A stretch of DNA of 64,000 nt from Falciphora oryzae (Eukaryota; Ascomycota; Sordariomycetes; Magnaporthales; Magnaporthaceae): positions 1,357,325 through 1,421,324 of the forward strand of contig JNVV01000004.1 of assembly GCA_000733355.1 (NCBI GenBank). Reading direction: 5' to 3'. The notes under the pieces are model-generated. The model saw nothing but the letters and a program-made list of their open reading frames with translations, was not told the origin of the DNA and searched no databases. Shown piece by piece: positions 11,655-21,514 of this stretch (position 1 is its first letter; each line of letters starts with the position of its first letter). The translations under genes and the position numbers were made by a program.

Positions 11655-12227
11655 ATGTCGTTTCCCTCACGATCGCTGCCGGGTCACATGCGGCAGCCCT
11701 CAGGCGCTGGAAGCAGTGTTGGATCCGGGCAGTCACCCGCCCTTGTGGCCCGTGTGAACGAGAAGAAGGCCGAGCTTGAGAACCTGCGAGAGCTCCGCGA
11801 CCTGAGCGCAACAGTGGCGACGCAGATGGAGGCGCTGGAGCAGAAGCTGGGCACGCTGTCGGACGGCACAGAGGCCATCGCGCTGGTCCTGGGCAACTGG
11901 CACAACGTGCTGCAAGCCATCAACATGGCCTCGGGTATGTCGTTAGCGGTGGATAAACTCCTTGGAAGACCGAAAAGAAAAAAAAAAAAAAAAAAAAAAA
12001 AAACATGCGGCCGTTTGTGTGCCAAGTCGTGCACGTGAACTATCCCTGACCCATCTCATCCATGAATAGCAAAGCTGCCGAAGTCCAAGTCCGAGGACGA
12101 GGGCCGGCCTGACACAGCCGAGGAGGCGGGCTCGATAGCACTTCCGCAGACGTTGGTCAGGATTCCGACCGAGCATGCCCCAACCATCCAGGCGCAAACA
12201 GAAGAGCAGCCCGAAGTTGAGGAATAA
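11655..12227 (+). CDS. DAD2: DASH/Dam1 complex subunit Dad2
   Basis: Subunit of the ten-protein DASH ring that couples kinetochores to spindle microtubules. Exons 11655-11934 and 12070-12227 encode 145 residues. The diagnostic block is VNEKKAELENLRELRDLS followed by MEALEQKLGTLSDGTEAIA and VLGNWHNVLQAINMAS, the Dad2 helical core. The C-terminal tail after the intron (AKLPKSKSEDEGRPD onward) is acidic and probably disordered. The 135-nt intron contains an A25 run (11979-12003), unusual in an otherwise pyrimidine-biased setting. Shares its upstream region with SGO1. Identity sure. Confidence 0.94.
11979..12003. repeat. A25 homopolymer in the DAD2 intron
   Basis: Twenty-five consecutive A on the sense strand, inside the only DAD2 intron. 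Confidence 0.9.
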
Positions 12228-13794
12228 GCTGGATGGGTGCCCTGATTTGCCCAGAGGGGATGCAGTCCGCCCAATCGGGCATTTCTGACGTGTTCCGCAC
12301 ACGGGTGGCGCGTTCTCCCTCCCAGTTGGCTTCACTGTTGACAATACCACCACGGCTTTTCTACCTGCCCGTCCAGCCAGTGCGCAGCATCGTTGGACGG
12401 GATTGTGGAACACTTGACAACTTCCCGCCGGTGTCTACCTGTCAGAATCCAACTCCTGTGGCTCAACGCGCCCGCTGTCACTCAGCTGGATAAAGTTCTG
12501 TCACGGCAGATTGAGGGGTAGATGGAATCCTATTGGACCCCGACGTTGCGCTACCGAGCCAGCTGCAGGCCGGCGCCCCGCATGTTTATTTCCGCGACAC
12601 TTCTTTACCCAAAACGCCATTAGACTGGTGCAACCTCGGCTTCCTCTCCATGCCTAAAAAGCCTTAGACCAGCCCTGGGGATGCGAAGAACAAAGTGCGA
12701 CTGGTTTGCTTCGTTGACGATCGATTGAGGGTCAAACGGAGGGGCAGCCCCGGCCAAAGCCTGCTTGGAAAAGCAACAGTGGAGTGGGGTCCGCGTCGGT
12801 GCTCGGTGGAACCGCGCCGTCGGTTATTTTTTTATTTGGAAAAACCTGATGACAGAAAAGGGGGCTGTGCCGCAGCAAAGGCGTTGCACACCCTACTCCA
12901 TAGAGGACTGGCGAGATGCTACAGAATAGAGATTTATGCAAGCACATCCTGGCTGCATACTACCCAAGAATACCCATTGAGGCATACCGGCCCTCGATGT
13001 GAAACAGATCGCGGGATCATCGATCGCTAGGCAGCTTGAATCATGGTGAAACGGAGGGCGACAGCAGGCTCAGTTGCAGCGGTGGGGATGGCTGTGATTA
13101 TCACTCTCGTTATGAGTCTGGCGTCGGTGGGCTGCCCCCTTGTGCTTGACTGTCTCGCAATATTCGCAAACGCTTTCCCCGTGGGCGTTCGGTTGCGAGA
13201 GCCGTCATTGCTTCTGGAGCGTTCTGGGAGGCCAGCGACGATTCGTATCTGACGAATAGCATCCCCGATGCGTCTGTAGGCGCCTCCGCTTTACTGCGCG
13301 AGAGGCAGGCGGTGCCGCCGACGGATTTGGCACCCAGTAAACATGGAAATCAACGAATCCCCGCCGCCCCTCCGACTCGTGTCACGGGCGGGCAGGCGCA
13401 ATGTCGGACAGGTCGAGGTCGAGCGTGCAGTGCCGATGCACAAGCAAGGATCGAGGGAAGGAGGCCTCGCCTCGCTTTTGCCCTGCCGTGTTTTCTCTGT
13501 TTCTGCCCTCTTTTCTCCCTTCTGCTTGATTCCACCCCGCCGTCCTTCTCGGCTGCACAATTCTCAACCGTCTCTCACCAAATCGATTCCTCGCAGTCTG
13601 TACCGAGCATCACTCTAGGCCTTTTTGGATTGGATCGCCAGCCAGGGACCACGGCCGAGGCCCAATCAAGCACCCTGCCCCGGCGCGAGACCCCTGCTCA
13701 ATAAATTTACTAGCACACAGCCCCCTGGACCGTTATTACTACACGGACGCAGATCGGGCTCCCTTGCTCGCGCTCCGCCGATAAAGAAGTGACA
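12228..13794. other. Intergenic, no gene recognised
   Basis: About 1.57 kb between DAD2 and the TPX2-like gene, both on the plus strand. A pyrimidine-rich stretch at about 13478-13550 is the probable core promoter or leader of the downstream gene. A short reading frame at 13043-13252 has a hydrophobic segment but no family features or support. Confidence 0.5.
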
Positions 13795-16164
13795 ATGGCC
13801 AGCCGACTCGCCCAGCGCCAGCCCTCGGCTGGCGCGCTTGATCCTTTTGCGGTGCTCGAGGACGGCAACAGCAGCTGCTCCGAGACTATTCCGCTGCCAT
13901 CATCATCGCCCGCATCGCATCGCACTGACAACACTCACACCACAACCAACGCTACCATCACGGGCTTGAGCACGGCTGCCGTTCCTAGCTCCAACGTTCT
14001 CGAGCTTGCCGTTCTGGGCGAGCGCAACGTGCTGCAGGCCCAGAACCTTCGCCCGCTCGAGCTTGCTTCTCCCGAGTCGCTCGCCAACCAGCTCGACCAG
14101 TTCCACATCAGCAGCCCCAAAAAGGCTATCTTCGACCCCAGAGATCAGAAGCCTCTGTCCCGCGGCCCCCAGACGCGCCTGCCGCTCGACGAAAACACAT
14201 TCCTCCCTCCAGGCTTGCCGTTGGTTGCGCCAAAGACGGGCCAGTCCCTGGGCCGTGATCCTGAGCCTGGCCAGGGCCAGCTTCGTCAGCCGTCTGGCGC
14301 CGTTCCTGGACCAAAACCGAAGCCTGTTCAAGGTGAGAAAGACAAGCCATGGCATCCTTGTCCACACCTGACCCTCATTGCAGGACCTCCCCTGCTGACC
14401 ACCTGCCGCACAACGTATTTAGTAGACGCTCTCGCTGCGCACCCTCCAGCACCTCGCCCGCCTACGACCAGTCGTGTTGTAGACCAGCAGAAGCTAAAAC
14501 GGCACGAGGCCGGCGATTTCGACTACGTTCTTTCTGTTCCTGTTTCTTCAGCAGCCGCAGAGAAGTATTACCGTGAGAGTGGCAGGTCTGGCAGCATCAA
14601 CATTGCTTCAGGCACACCCGACCCGAGTGCGAAACTCTACTTTGGTTGCAACCTTCTCGAGTCCAGGACTGAGTCGACAATCAAGGACCCAGCTGAAGAC
14701 GCTGGTGTCGAAAACCACTCTGTCCCCGTCTACACCCTCTTGGCAACACCCATCGACAACCCTGAGCAGGCCTCAGCCAAGACCGACATCAAGGAGCCAG
14801 GAACCACCTCCGTCACAATGATGTCTGAACACGTCAGCCCTTCGTCTGGGCCAGAGCCTCAGATTACTGTGCTCGAGCCAGGCGAGGTTGCCGCCAAGCT
14901 ATTGCTGCCCCGGGACACATCTCCAAAGAGGGCTGCCAGTCCATTTCCTCGGCCAGTGTCTAGCGCGCGGATCGAGGATACCTTTGAAGCCCTTGATGAT
15001 CTGGAGGAGCAGCTAGAGGCGCTGCATGAGGTTGTCAGGGTCGAGCGTGTTCCCTCCCCAGACAAGCTGCAGAGGGCCCCGAGCACCAAACAGCCAGGCA
15101 CCGTCAAGCGAGCGCTGTCAACGACCAAGAAGCCGGTCTCAAGGACAGGCTCAGTGCGTGCCAGCGGAGCCGAGGTCTCAAGGACAGGCTCTGTGCGAAA
15201 ATCCGTGTCCATCGTTCTCACCAAGAACGACCAGAAACCAACACCAACAAACTCACCTTCGGCAAAGCGAGTGGCTGGCACACGGCCAAGGCCCGCTAGT
15301 GTCATCGAGCCAAGGCAAGCCGCGAAGACGATGCCCATGTTTGAGCTGCCGGGCGACGCTGTCGCACGGAGGCTTAAGGAGCAGCGCGAGGCGCGACTGG
15401 TTAAGGTGGAGGCAGAGAAGGCAGAGAAGGCAGCCCAGGCCAGCGCTCTGCAGAGGGCACGTTCAGCCAGGCTGCCAACCAGGCCAACCTTTGAACTCCC
15501 TGGCGAGGCCATCTCGCGACGGAAGAGGGAGGAACACCAAGCCAAGCTCCGAGCCCAGGAGGAGGAGGAGCGTCGGCGACGGGAATTCAAGGCTCGCCCT
15601 ATCCGCGCGGCCCTGACCACCCCGGCTAGTGTGCCTCGTGAGACGGTTGCCAGCCGCGCGCGCCAGGCTGCCAAGGCCGCCGGCGCCTCGGCGGAGCAGT
15701 GCGAAAGCTCGGCAGCTACAACGTCACCTGGAAAGAAGCGGGCTACCGTTGGTGCCGGAGCTGGCCCCTCGCGGCGGCCCCTGAGCGGCGTCATGGACAA
15801 CCAGCAGCAGCGGGGCCGAGACACCACGGTCGCAGGCTCAGCAGCGTCTCGGAACAAGCCGGCGGCTAGCAGCATCCGCGGGACGTCGACGTCCACGGGC
15901 AGCACCAACATTAGCAAAGGCAGCAGCGGGGTGTCGAACGAGGACATTCAACAGCAGCGACGCCGTGCGCGTGAAATCTACCGACGCGATAACAGCCTCG
16001 TCGAAGAGCGCGAGCGAGACCAGCGCGAACGCGAGATGATGGCCAAGCTGGCCAGACAGGAGGCAGCCGAACGGTCCCGCCAGCTTAGTCGCGAGTGGGC
16101 CGAGCGGCGCCAGACTAAGCGCTCGTCAGTGGTGGGACCACCGTCGAGCCCAGCCGCCCGCTGA
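13795..16164 (+). CDS. TPX2-like coiled-coil protein, putative microtubule-associated
   Basis: 772 residues from exons 13795-14332 and 14384-16164. The N-terminal half is low-complexity. The C-terminal half has two copies of a motif FELPG(D/E)A followed by a basic/acidic helix (near 15340 and 15490). The second runs into EEEERRRREFKARPI, which resembles the TPX2 C-terminal family seen in spindle assembly factors. A further charged coiled coil closes the protein (REIYRR to WAERRQTKR). SRTGSVR occurs twice near residue 440. The 51-nt intron (GT at 14333, branch-like CTGAC, CAG at 14383) is divisible by three and stop-free, so retention would add 17 residues. I do not recognise a named fungal orthologue; the TPX2 link is inference from the motif and from neighbours SGO1 and DAD2. 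Confidence 0.72.
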   Translation: MASRLAQRQPSAGALDPFAVLEDGNSSCSETIPLPSSSPASHRTDNTHTTTNATITGLSTAAVPSSNVLELAVLGERNVLQAQNLRPLELASPESLANQLDQFHISSPKKAIFDPRDQKPLSRGPQTRLPLDENTFLPPGLPLVAPKTGQSLGRDPEPGQGQLRQPSGAVPGPKPKPVQGEKDKPWHPCPHLTLIAGPPLLTTCRTTYLVDALAAHPPAPRPPTTSRVVDQQKLKRHEAGDFDYVLSVPVSSAAAEKYYRESGRSGSINIASGTPDPSAKLYFGCNLLESRTESTIKDPAEDAGVENHSVPVYTLLATPIDNPEQASAKTDIKEPGTTSVTMMSEHVSPSSGPEPQITVLEPGEVAAKLLLPRDTSPKRAASPFPRPVSSARIEDTFEALDDLEEQLEALHEVVRVERVPSPDKLQRAPSTKQPGTVKRALSTTKKPVSRTGSVRASGAEVSRTGSVRKSVSIVLTKNDQKPTPTNSPSAKRVAGTRPRPASVIEPRQAAKTMPMFELPGDAVARRLKEQREARLVKVEAEKAEKAAQASALQRARSARLPTRPTFELPGEAISRRKREEHQAKLRAQEEEERRRREFKARPIRAALTTPASVPRETVASRARQAAKAAGASAEQCESSAATTSPGKKRATVGAGAGPSRRPLSGVMDNQQQRGRDTTVAGSAASRNKPAASSIRGTSTSTGSTNISKGSSGVSNEDIQQQRRRAREIYRRDNSLVEERERDQREREMMAKLARQEAAERSRQLSREWAERRQTKRSSVVGPPSSPAAR

Positions 16165-17105
16165 GAGATACTAGAAGCCAGTCGTCACCGTTTCCGCCTT
16201 GCGAGAGATGACATGGCCGGCAATTCACGGCTCAATAACAGGGTGTGCGTGTGTGCCATGCCACCTAACTAGTCCATGCTCTGGACAGTATTCCTTTTGT
16301 CAGCTTCACTTTCTTGTGTTTTTGGTCCCCAAAGGACCGTAGGGATAACTGGTTGGGCGGCTTTAACGATTGCATTTTATCAACCACAAAGCAAGGAGTC
16401 CCTGAGTGTATTTCTCTCGTTTGGTTTTTGGTTTGGCTTCCTCGTTCTATTCTTTCCGAACACAGGTTTACTGTGTTTCATTTTGACTCACTACGACTAC
16501 TTTGCAGAACGCTCCTAGGCGCTGAAAAGTTAGTCGGACTGTCGTTTAGATGTAAACTTCCTTTACTCATCAAAAGAAAAGTTCATATTGCCCGGGGTTG
16601 ACTCGCCCGCCGTGATTGCTTCAGAGGTTAATATTACCTGAGCCAGACGTCGGTGGCCCGCCCATGCTCAAAGTGCGATAGAAGCCTCCCATTTGCCTCA
16701 ATTATTTTTCTTCCAGTCATGGTCGGCCTTTGTATGCTCGTAGATTCACTAGAAGGCAAAAACGCTTGGGGATTTCGGCAATGCTTTCTCCAAGACCGAT
16801 ACGGCGTCGGCACCACAAGCCCGATAATCCATGGATGACAGCCCCCAGGGAAACCCATGCTTATAAGCTTCCCCAACAGCGATCAGTGGCCCGACCCGCA
16901 GCCGCCATCCCCACCTCGGCTCAACGACACCGTACCGCCACCAGCACGACAGATTAAAGCGACCAGAGCACTCTGTCTGCTCGCGCTAGGTCCCGTCAAG
17001 GTCGCCAGGTCATGCATGCATGGTTCGTCTAAAAAGTGCGTGAAACAAACGGAAACACCCAGCCCGGAATACCACCACCATCAACAACAGGTCGAACGCG
17101 AAACC
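16165..17105. promoter_or_regulatory. Intergenic upstream of carboxylesterase
   Basis: 940 bp. A TATA-like TTATAAG (16860-16866) lies about 240 bp before the chosen esterase ATG. An in-frame upstream ATG exists, but the sequence there does not match the family. Nothing else recognised. Confidence 0.45.
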
Positions 17106-19222
17106 ATGCCTGCCACGAGCAGCAGCAGCAGCAGCTCGCCGCCAAAGGTGAAGCTCCGCCAGGGCACCTACATAGGCGTAGCCCGGCCCTCGAGCGCGCT
17201 GTACCCCAAGGCGCTGGCCGCCTTCCTCGGCGTGCCTTACGCCCAGACCACTGCCGGGGCCAACCGCTTCCGGCCTCCGCAGCCGCTCCTCCCCGTGCCG
17301 CCTTCATCACCAGGAGGCAGCAGTCATGATACCGAGGCCATCCCGGCCGTGGCCTACGGCGAGGCCTGCCCGGGCATCAACGCGCCGCCGCCGGGGATCC
17401 GCGCGGGCGAGGACTGCCTCAACGCAAACGTCTTTGTGCCCGCCGCTCGCCTCCCCGACTCCCCCTCCTCCCAGGGAGAACGCGACCAACCGCCGCTCCT
17501 CCCCGTCGTCGTCTACGTGCACGGCGGCGGGTTCAACATGGGGCTGGGCGCCGAGCGCGACATGGCCAGCTTCGTCGCGTGGGCGGCCGACGACGTCGTC
17601 GGCGTCAGCTTCAACTACCGTGTCGGGCCGCTCGGCTTCCTGGCCTCGCCGACGGCGCCTGCCGACGGGAGGGACGACGACGACGAGGAAGGGGTGCTGA
17701 ACGTCGGCCTGCGCGACCAGCAGATGCTGTTCCGCTGGGTGGCCGACAACATCGCCGCCTTTGGGGGCGACCCGGCCAACGTGACCGTCATGGGCATGAG
17801 CGCGGGCGCGCACTCGGTGAGTGGGAAGCTAGGAGCATGCTATGGCGCCTGCGTGCGGACTCGTCACCTCTTGTTTTCTAACACGCTGCATAGATCGGCC
17901 ATCACCTGATCTACTACGGCGCCTCCAACAACACGCCCGCGCCCTTCCACAAGGCCATCCTCGAGTCCGGCGCCGCGACGGCCCGCTCCGTGCTGCACCC
18001 GACGCACCCGCGCAACGCGTCCCAGTACCGCGAGTTCCTCGCCGCCGTGGGAATCCCACCCGGCCAGCCGGGCGCCGTGCTGTCGCGCCTCCGCGCCCTG
18101 CCGCTCCGGGCCGTCCTGGACGCGGGCCGCGCCGTCTGGGACGCGCACGCGCCCGCCGTGTGCTGGCCCTTCCAGCCCGTGATCGACGCCGACGTGATCC
18201 CGGACCTGCCCGTCCGGAGTTGGCGGGCGGGCCGCGCGCTGGACGTGCCCGTCATCACGGGCTTCAACACAAACGAGGGCACTGCCTTCGTGCCGGCGCA
18301 CGCCGACTCGGACGCCGACTTTAGGCGCTTCTTCGAGCGCCTCCTGCCCGCCGCCGGCCGCGCCGACATCGACCGGCTCGCGGCCTCGCTGTACCCGGAC
18401 CCGGTCTCGTCGCCGGCGTCGCTCTCGTCGTCGCAGATCCGCTACCTGTCCGCGCCGGTGCCCAGGGGCATGGCCAGGCAGTGGCGCCGGCTCGACGCGG
18501 CCTACGCCGACTACGCCTACACGTGCCCCGTGCTGCAGACGGCGCACTACATGTCGCGGCTGCGCAAGGGCGGCAGCAACGACGGCCGCTCAAGGGTCTA
18601 CGTCTACCACTTCGCCCCGCTCTCGCCGCCCTGGGGCACGGCCAACCACGCCGAGAACGCGCCGTTCGCGGCCCACGACCTGGCACAGCTGCTGGGCCTC
18701 GGCTTGTCGGCGGGCAAGCTCAAAGGTGGCGACGACGAGAAGCAGGAGGAGACGCTCAAGGCCGCCGAGGCCCGCCTCCCCGGAATAGTGGCCGCGTCGG
18801 CCGCCATGCACGCCGCCTACGTCCGCTTCGCCGCGTCGAGGGACGGCGACCCCAACGGCACGACAAACAGCGCCGTGGCGGGAAGAAGAAGCACGGCGGC
18901 GAAGGCGGCCGGCTCTCTGCGCCACTGGCCCGCCTTCGAGTCGCCCTTCCGCGGCGGGACCGTCGCGGCCCCCGAGCTGGCCCGCGCCGCCGTCGATGAC
19001 GGGGAGGGCGGCGGCAGGCTCGTGGTTTTTGGCGAGGACAACGAGGAGCGGCTGCTGCGTGACGGTGGCGGCAGCAGCCCAGGTACGGCAGCCCGCGTCG
19101 TGGCGCTGTCGGAGCGGGAGCTCGAGCTGTGCCGCTTCTGGTGGGAGCGCGTCGAGCTGAGCCAGGGCTCCGGGACGAGGCTGGTAGGAGAAGGTCCAGC
19201 TAAGTACAAGGCGAATCTATAG
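17106..19222 (+). CDS. Type-B carboxylesterase (alpha/beta hydrolase)
   Basis: Carboxylesterase/cholinesterase-family hydrolase of 679 residues; exons 17106-17816 and 17894-19222. Seen in order: FLGVPYAQ near the N-terminus, GEDCLNANVFVP, the oxyanion segment VYVHGGGFNMG, the nucleophile elbow GMSAGAHS (Ser about 232; Met replaces the usual Glu of GESAG), the acidic member in FNTNEG (Glu about 365) and a candidate His in GTANHAEN (about 489). There is no signal peptide after the chosen Met (SSSSSS follows), so it is probably intracellular. The start was chosen because homology begins a few residues later (VKLRQGTYIGV). The intron falls right behind the catalytic serine motif. Substrate unknown; no biosynthetic cluster genes adjoin it. 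Confidence 0.9.
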
Positions 19223-20230
19223 ATTTCCCGTCAAGGGAATGACAAAAGGAGGGCCCTGTCGTATATAGGTATTATTCCAAAGGGGACTGGAATGGCGTGC
19301 CTGTACGATATTCCAGGAGCCACCTTGGAGGTGGTATGCATCCGATAGATTCCCCCCCTGGCTTGTCTACGGACATTGAAGTGAGACACGCAGTGGCAGT
19401 ACTCGGTCGGGATGCTCGCCAATGAGATGACGTCTGAAATTATGACAAATAGACATAACGGGCGCTCAACCAAGCCGCCCTCATCGCGCAGCCGAACAAG
19501 ACAATAATACCCAGGAAACGCTTGTTAGCTATGTAGGTAGATATTCGTGTACAAACACAATCCAGGCCCGCTGCCAGCTCTCGTACGCACTGCAGTGACG
19601 TTCAGTCCCACATACGGCAGATTGCCCAATACACATCAACCTCCCAGTCAGACTAAAGTAAAAAATCAAGGAAATTTTTCGTCGGAAAAATTGGGGAACA
19701 AGGGATGAAAAGTCCACCCATATATGTAACCAGGAAAGGGGGAGATAAAGGACAGCAAAATAGCCAAAAGATCTCCACCACCCAGCCGAACTGAGTCGAA
19801 GGTTCGTACGGTTCTGTTTCGTCGGGTACTAGAGGAAAGTTGGAAAGATGGAGGAGGACAAGGTGAAGACACTGGCTGAGAGATTTCCACAGCAGGCTTG
19901 GGCCAAACAACATCCCTTCTGCCATCGTATGTTCTGCCGCAGTAGACACATAATCCGATAGTATCTTCCCACCTCCCAGCCATTAAATAGAATATTGTAG
20001 AAGATGAGCGAACGACAATTATAGAAAAGTTTTGTGGCAAAAGAGGCTAGGAAAATGCTGGATACGCATAACGTTTTTAGGTTGCTGTAAAGCCGAGAGT
20101 GTGTGCAAGCCAAGCGAGAGTGAGGTTTTGAGAGAAAAGCGAGTTGCTGATATGCGGCAATGGGGAATCCTAGCAGGGTATTCGATGCACGGACAGGACG
20201 GGTATAGCAAAGGCAGAGTCGCTACTGTTA
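19223..20230. other. Convergent intergenic region, nothing recognised
   Basis: 1 kb of 3' flanks between the esterase (plus) and the mucin-like gene (minus). No conserved coding sequence seen. Confidence 0.5.
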
Positions 20231-21514
20231 CTAGAAGTTTTGCGAGATGCCAGCTTGCTGTGGGTAGTGACCCGAGCTCTCTATGCGGGTGTTGCGGCGT
20301 GCTGGGTTGTCTTTGATGACGGGAGAGCTGGCGCCGCCATTCTCGCCAGCACGAGGCGGGCTGGCTCCGTACGCATCCGAGTAGGGGCCGTTGCCGTAGT
20401 CGTCGTAGTACCGCGCGTCACCGCTGTAGGCCATGCCGATACCCTCGCCAGAGCCATCAGATCGTGCGGCCGCGCTGTACGACGAGGATGCGTTGGATGG
20501 GCCTCTGCGCACGTCGCCGCCACGGTTGCCCGCAGTCGACGGACCCATGGCGCCCAGAATCTCACCCTCAGGCGAGACGGCGCCATCACGACCGTGCATC
20601 AGCGGCTCTGCCGAGCGCGCGTCCGACACGTTGCCTTGAGTGGGCGAGGCCGCGGTGCCGTCGGAGTAGGCAACCGGAGCAGCGCCGCCAGACATGGTCG
20701 TCGAGGCCTTGCGGCCAGTCGAGCCTGCCAGGGTAGTAGAGCCCCAGCCACGGTAGCCGGACGAGGCATCCTCATACCCGCCGGCGCCGGCAGTGCTGAC
20801 ATCAGGCGCGGTTGGCCCATCTGCGTTGGGGTTAAAGCCGTACTCCTCAACCTCCTTGCGCCGCTCTTCCTCGGCAGCCTTCCGCTGCTTCCGCTTCCTC
20901 CAGAAGAAGAGGGCGCCTAGCACAAGGACGGCAACAACGACAATAGGCACAACTGTCGCAATCGCAATGACCGTGGCATTTTCCGAACCCGGGCTGCCAT
21001 TTCCGTTGGGATTGTTGTTGGGCGAGCCGGCCCCGGGGAGTCTGCTGCTCGTGGATCCAGGCGAGGTTTGCTGTGTGTTTGTTTGAGGTTGCGTTTTCGT
21101 CAGGAACACGGTGCTCGGTGTGCCACCGCCGGGAGGGGTGGTTACTATCGTCTCCGTCGTAAAAGGCTGTGAGCTGGACGTCGGCGGCGGCGGCAGCGGC
21201 GGGGCTGAGGTGCTCGTCGTCGGGTTTGATGTCGGGGGCGGGTCTGAGCTTGTGGGAGGAGGCGGAGGAGCACTTGAGGTGGATGTGGATGAGGTTGAGG
21301 GAGGAGGAGGGGGGGGTGTAGTTGTCGAGCTTGTTGGGGGCGGCGGCGGGCTTGAGGTGGTTGTGCCAGGTGTTGTCCCCGGCGCCGGGGTGGTGGTGTC
21401 TGGTACGCCTGTGGTTGAGTTAGTATTAGCAGGGGAACTCGAAGGGCTGTCCGTTGATGCTGTGGACAGAGTCGTCGGCGGCGGACCGGTCGTACTTGTG
21501 GCGTTGGACGACAT
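20231..21514 (-). CDS. Mucin-like single-pass membrane protein (Mid2/Wsc-like)
   Basis: 427 residues in one exon. Residues 1-180 are almost pure Ser/Thr/Pro, a heavily O-glycosylated type of stalk. Then comes one strong membrane segment (181-205, ending LGALFFW), a basic stop-transfer RKRKQRK, and a ~220-residue cytoplasmic tail rich in Gly, Ser and Tyr. This layout fits fungal cell-wall-stress sensors of the Mid2/Wsc kind, but no WSC cysteine domain and no N-terminal signal peptide are present. The ATG is preceded at once by a possible splice acceptor (CTTCAAG), so an upstream coding exon with a signal sequence cannot be ruled out. Function inferred from architecture only. Confidence 0.78.
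   Translation of the reverse strand: MSSNATSTTGPPPTTLSTASTDSPSSSPANTNSTTGVPDTTTPAPGTTPGTTTSSPPPPPTSSTTTPPPPPPSTSSTSTSSAPPPPPTSSDPPPTSNPTTSTSAPPLPPPPTSSSQPFTTETIVTTPPGGGTPSTVFLTKTQPQTNTQQTSPGSTSSRLPGAGSPNNNPNGNGSPGSENATVIAIATVVPIVVVAVLVLGALFFWRKRKQRKAAEEERRKEVEEYGFNPNADGPTAPDVSTAGAGGYEDASSGYRGWGSTTLAGSTGRKASTTMSGGAAPVAYSDGTAASPTQGNVSDARSAEPLMHGRDGAVSPEGEILGAMGPSTAGNRGGDVRRGPSNASSSYSAAARSDGSGEGIGMAYSGDARYYDDYGNGPYSDAYGASPPRAGENGGASSPVIKDNPARRNTRIESSGHYPQQAGISQNF

Noticed and set aside
13043..13252. Small hydrophobic peptide gene between DAD2 and the TPX2-like gene
   Set aside because: One hydrophobic stretch only; no conservation or context to support translation.
14859..15947. 362-codon frame antisense to the TPX2-like gene
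   Set aside because: Ser/Ala-rich translation without features; the sense strand has motifs, good start and splice context.
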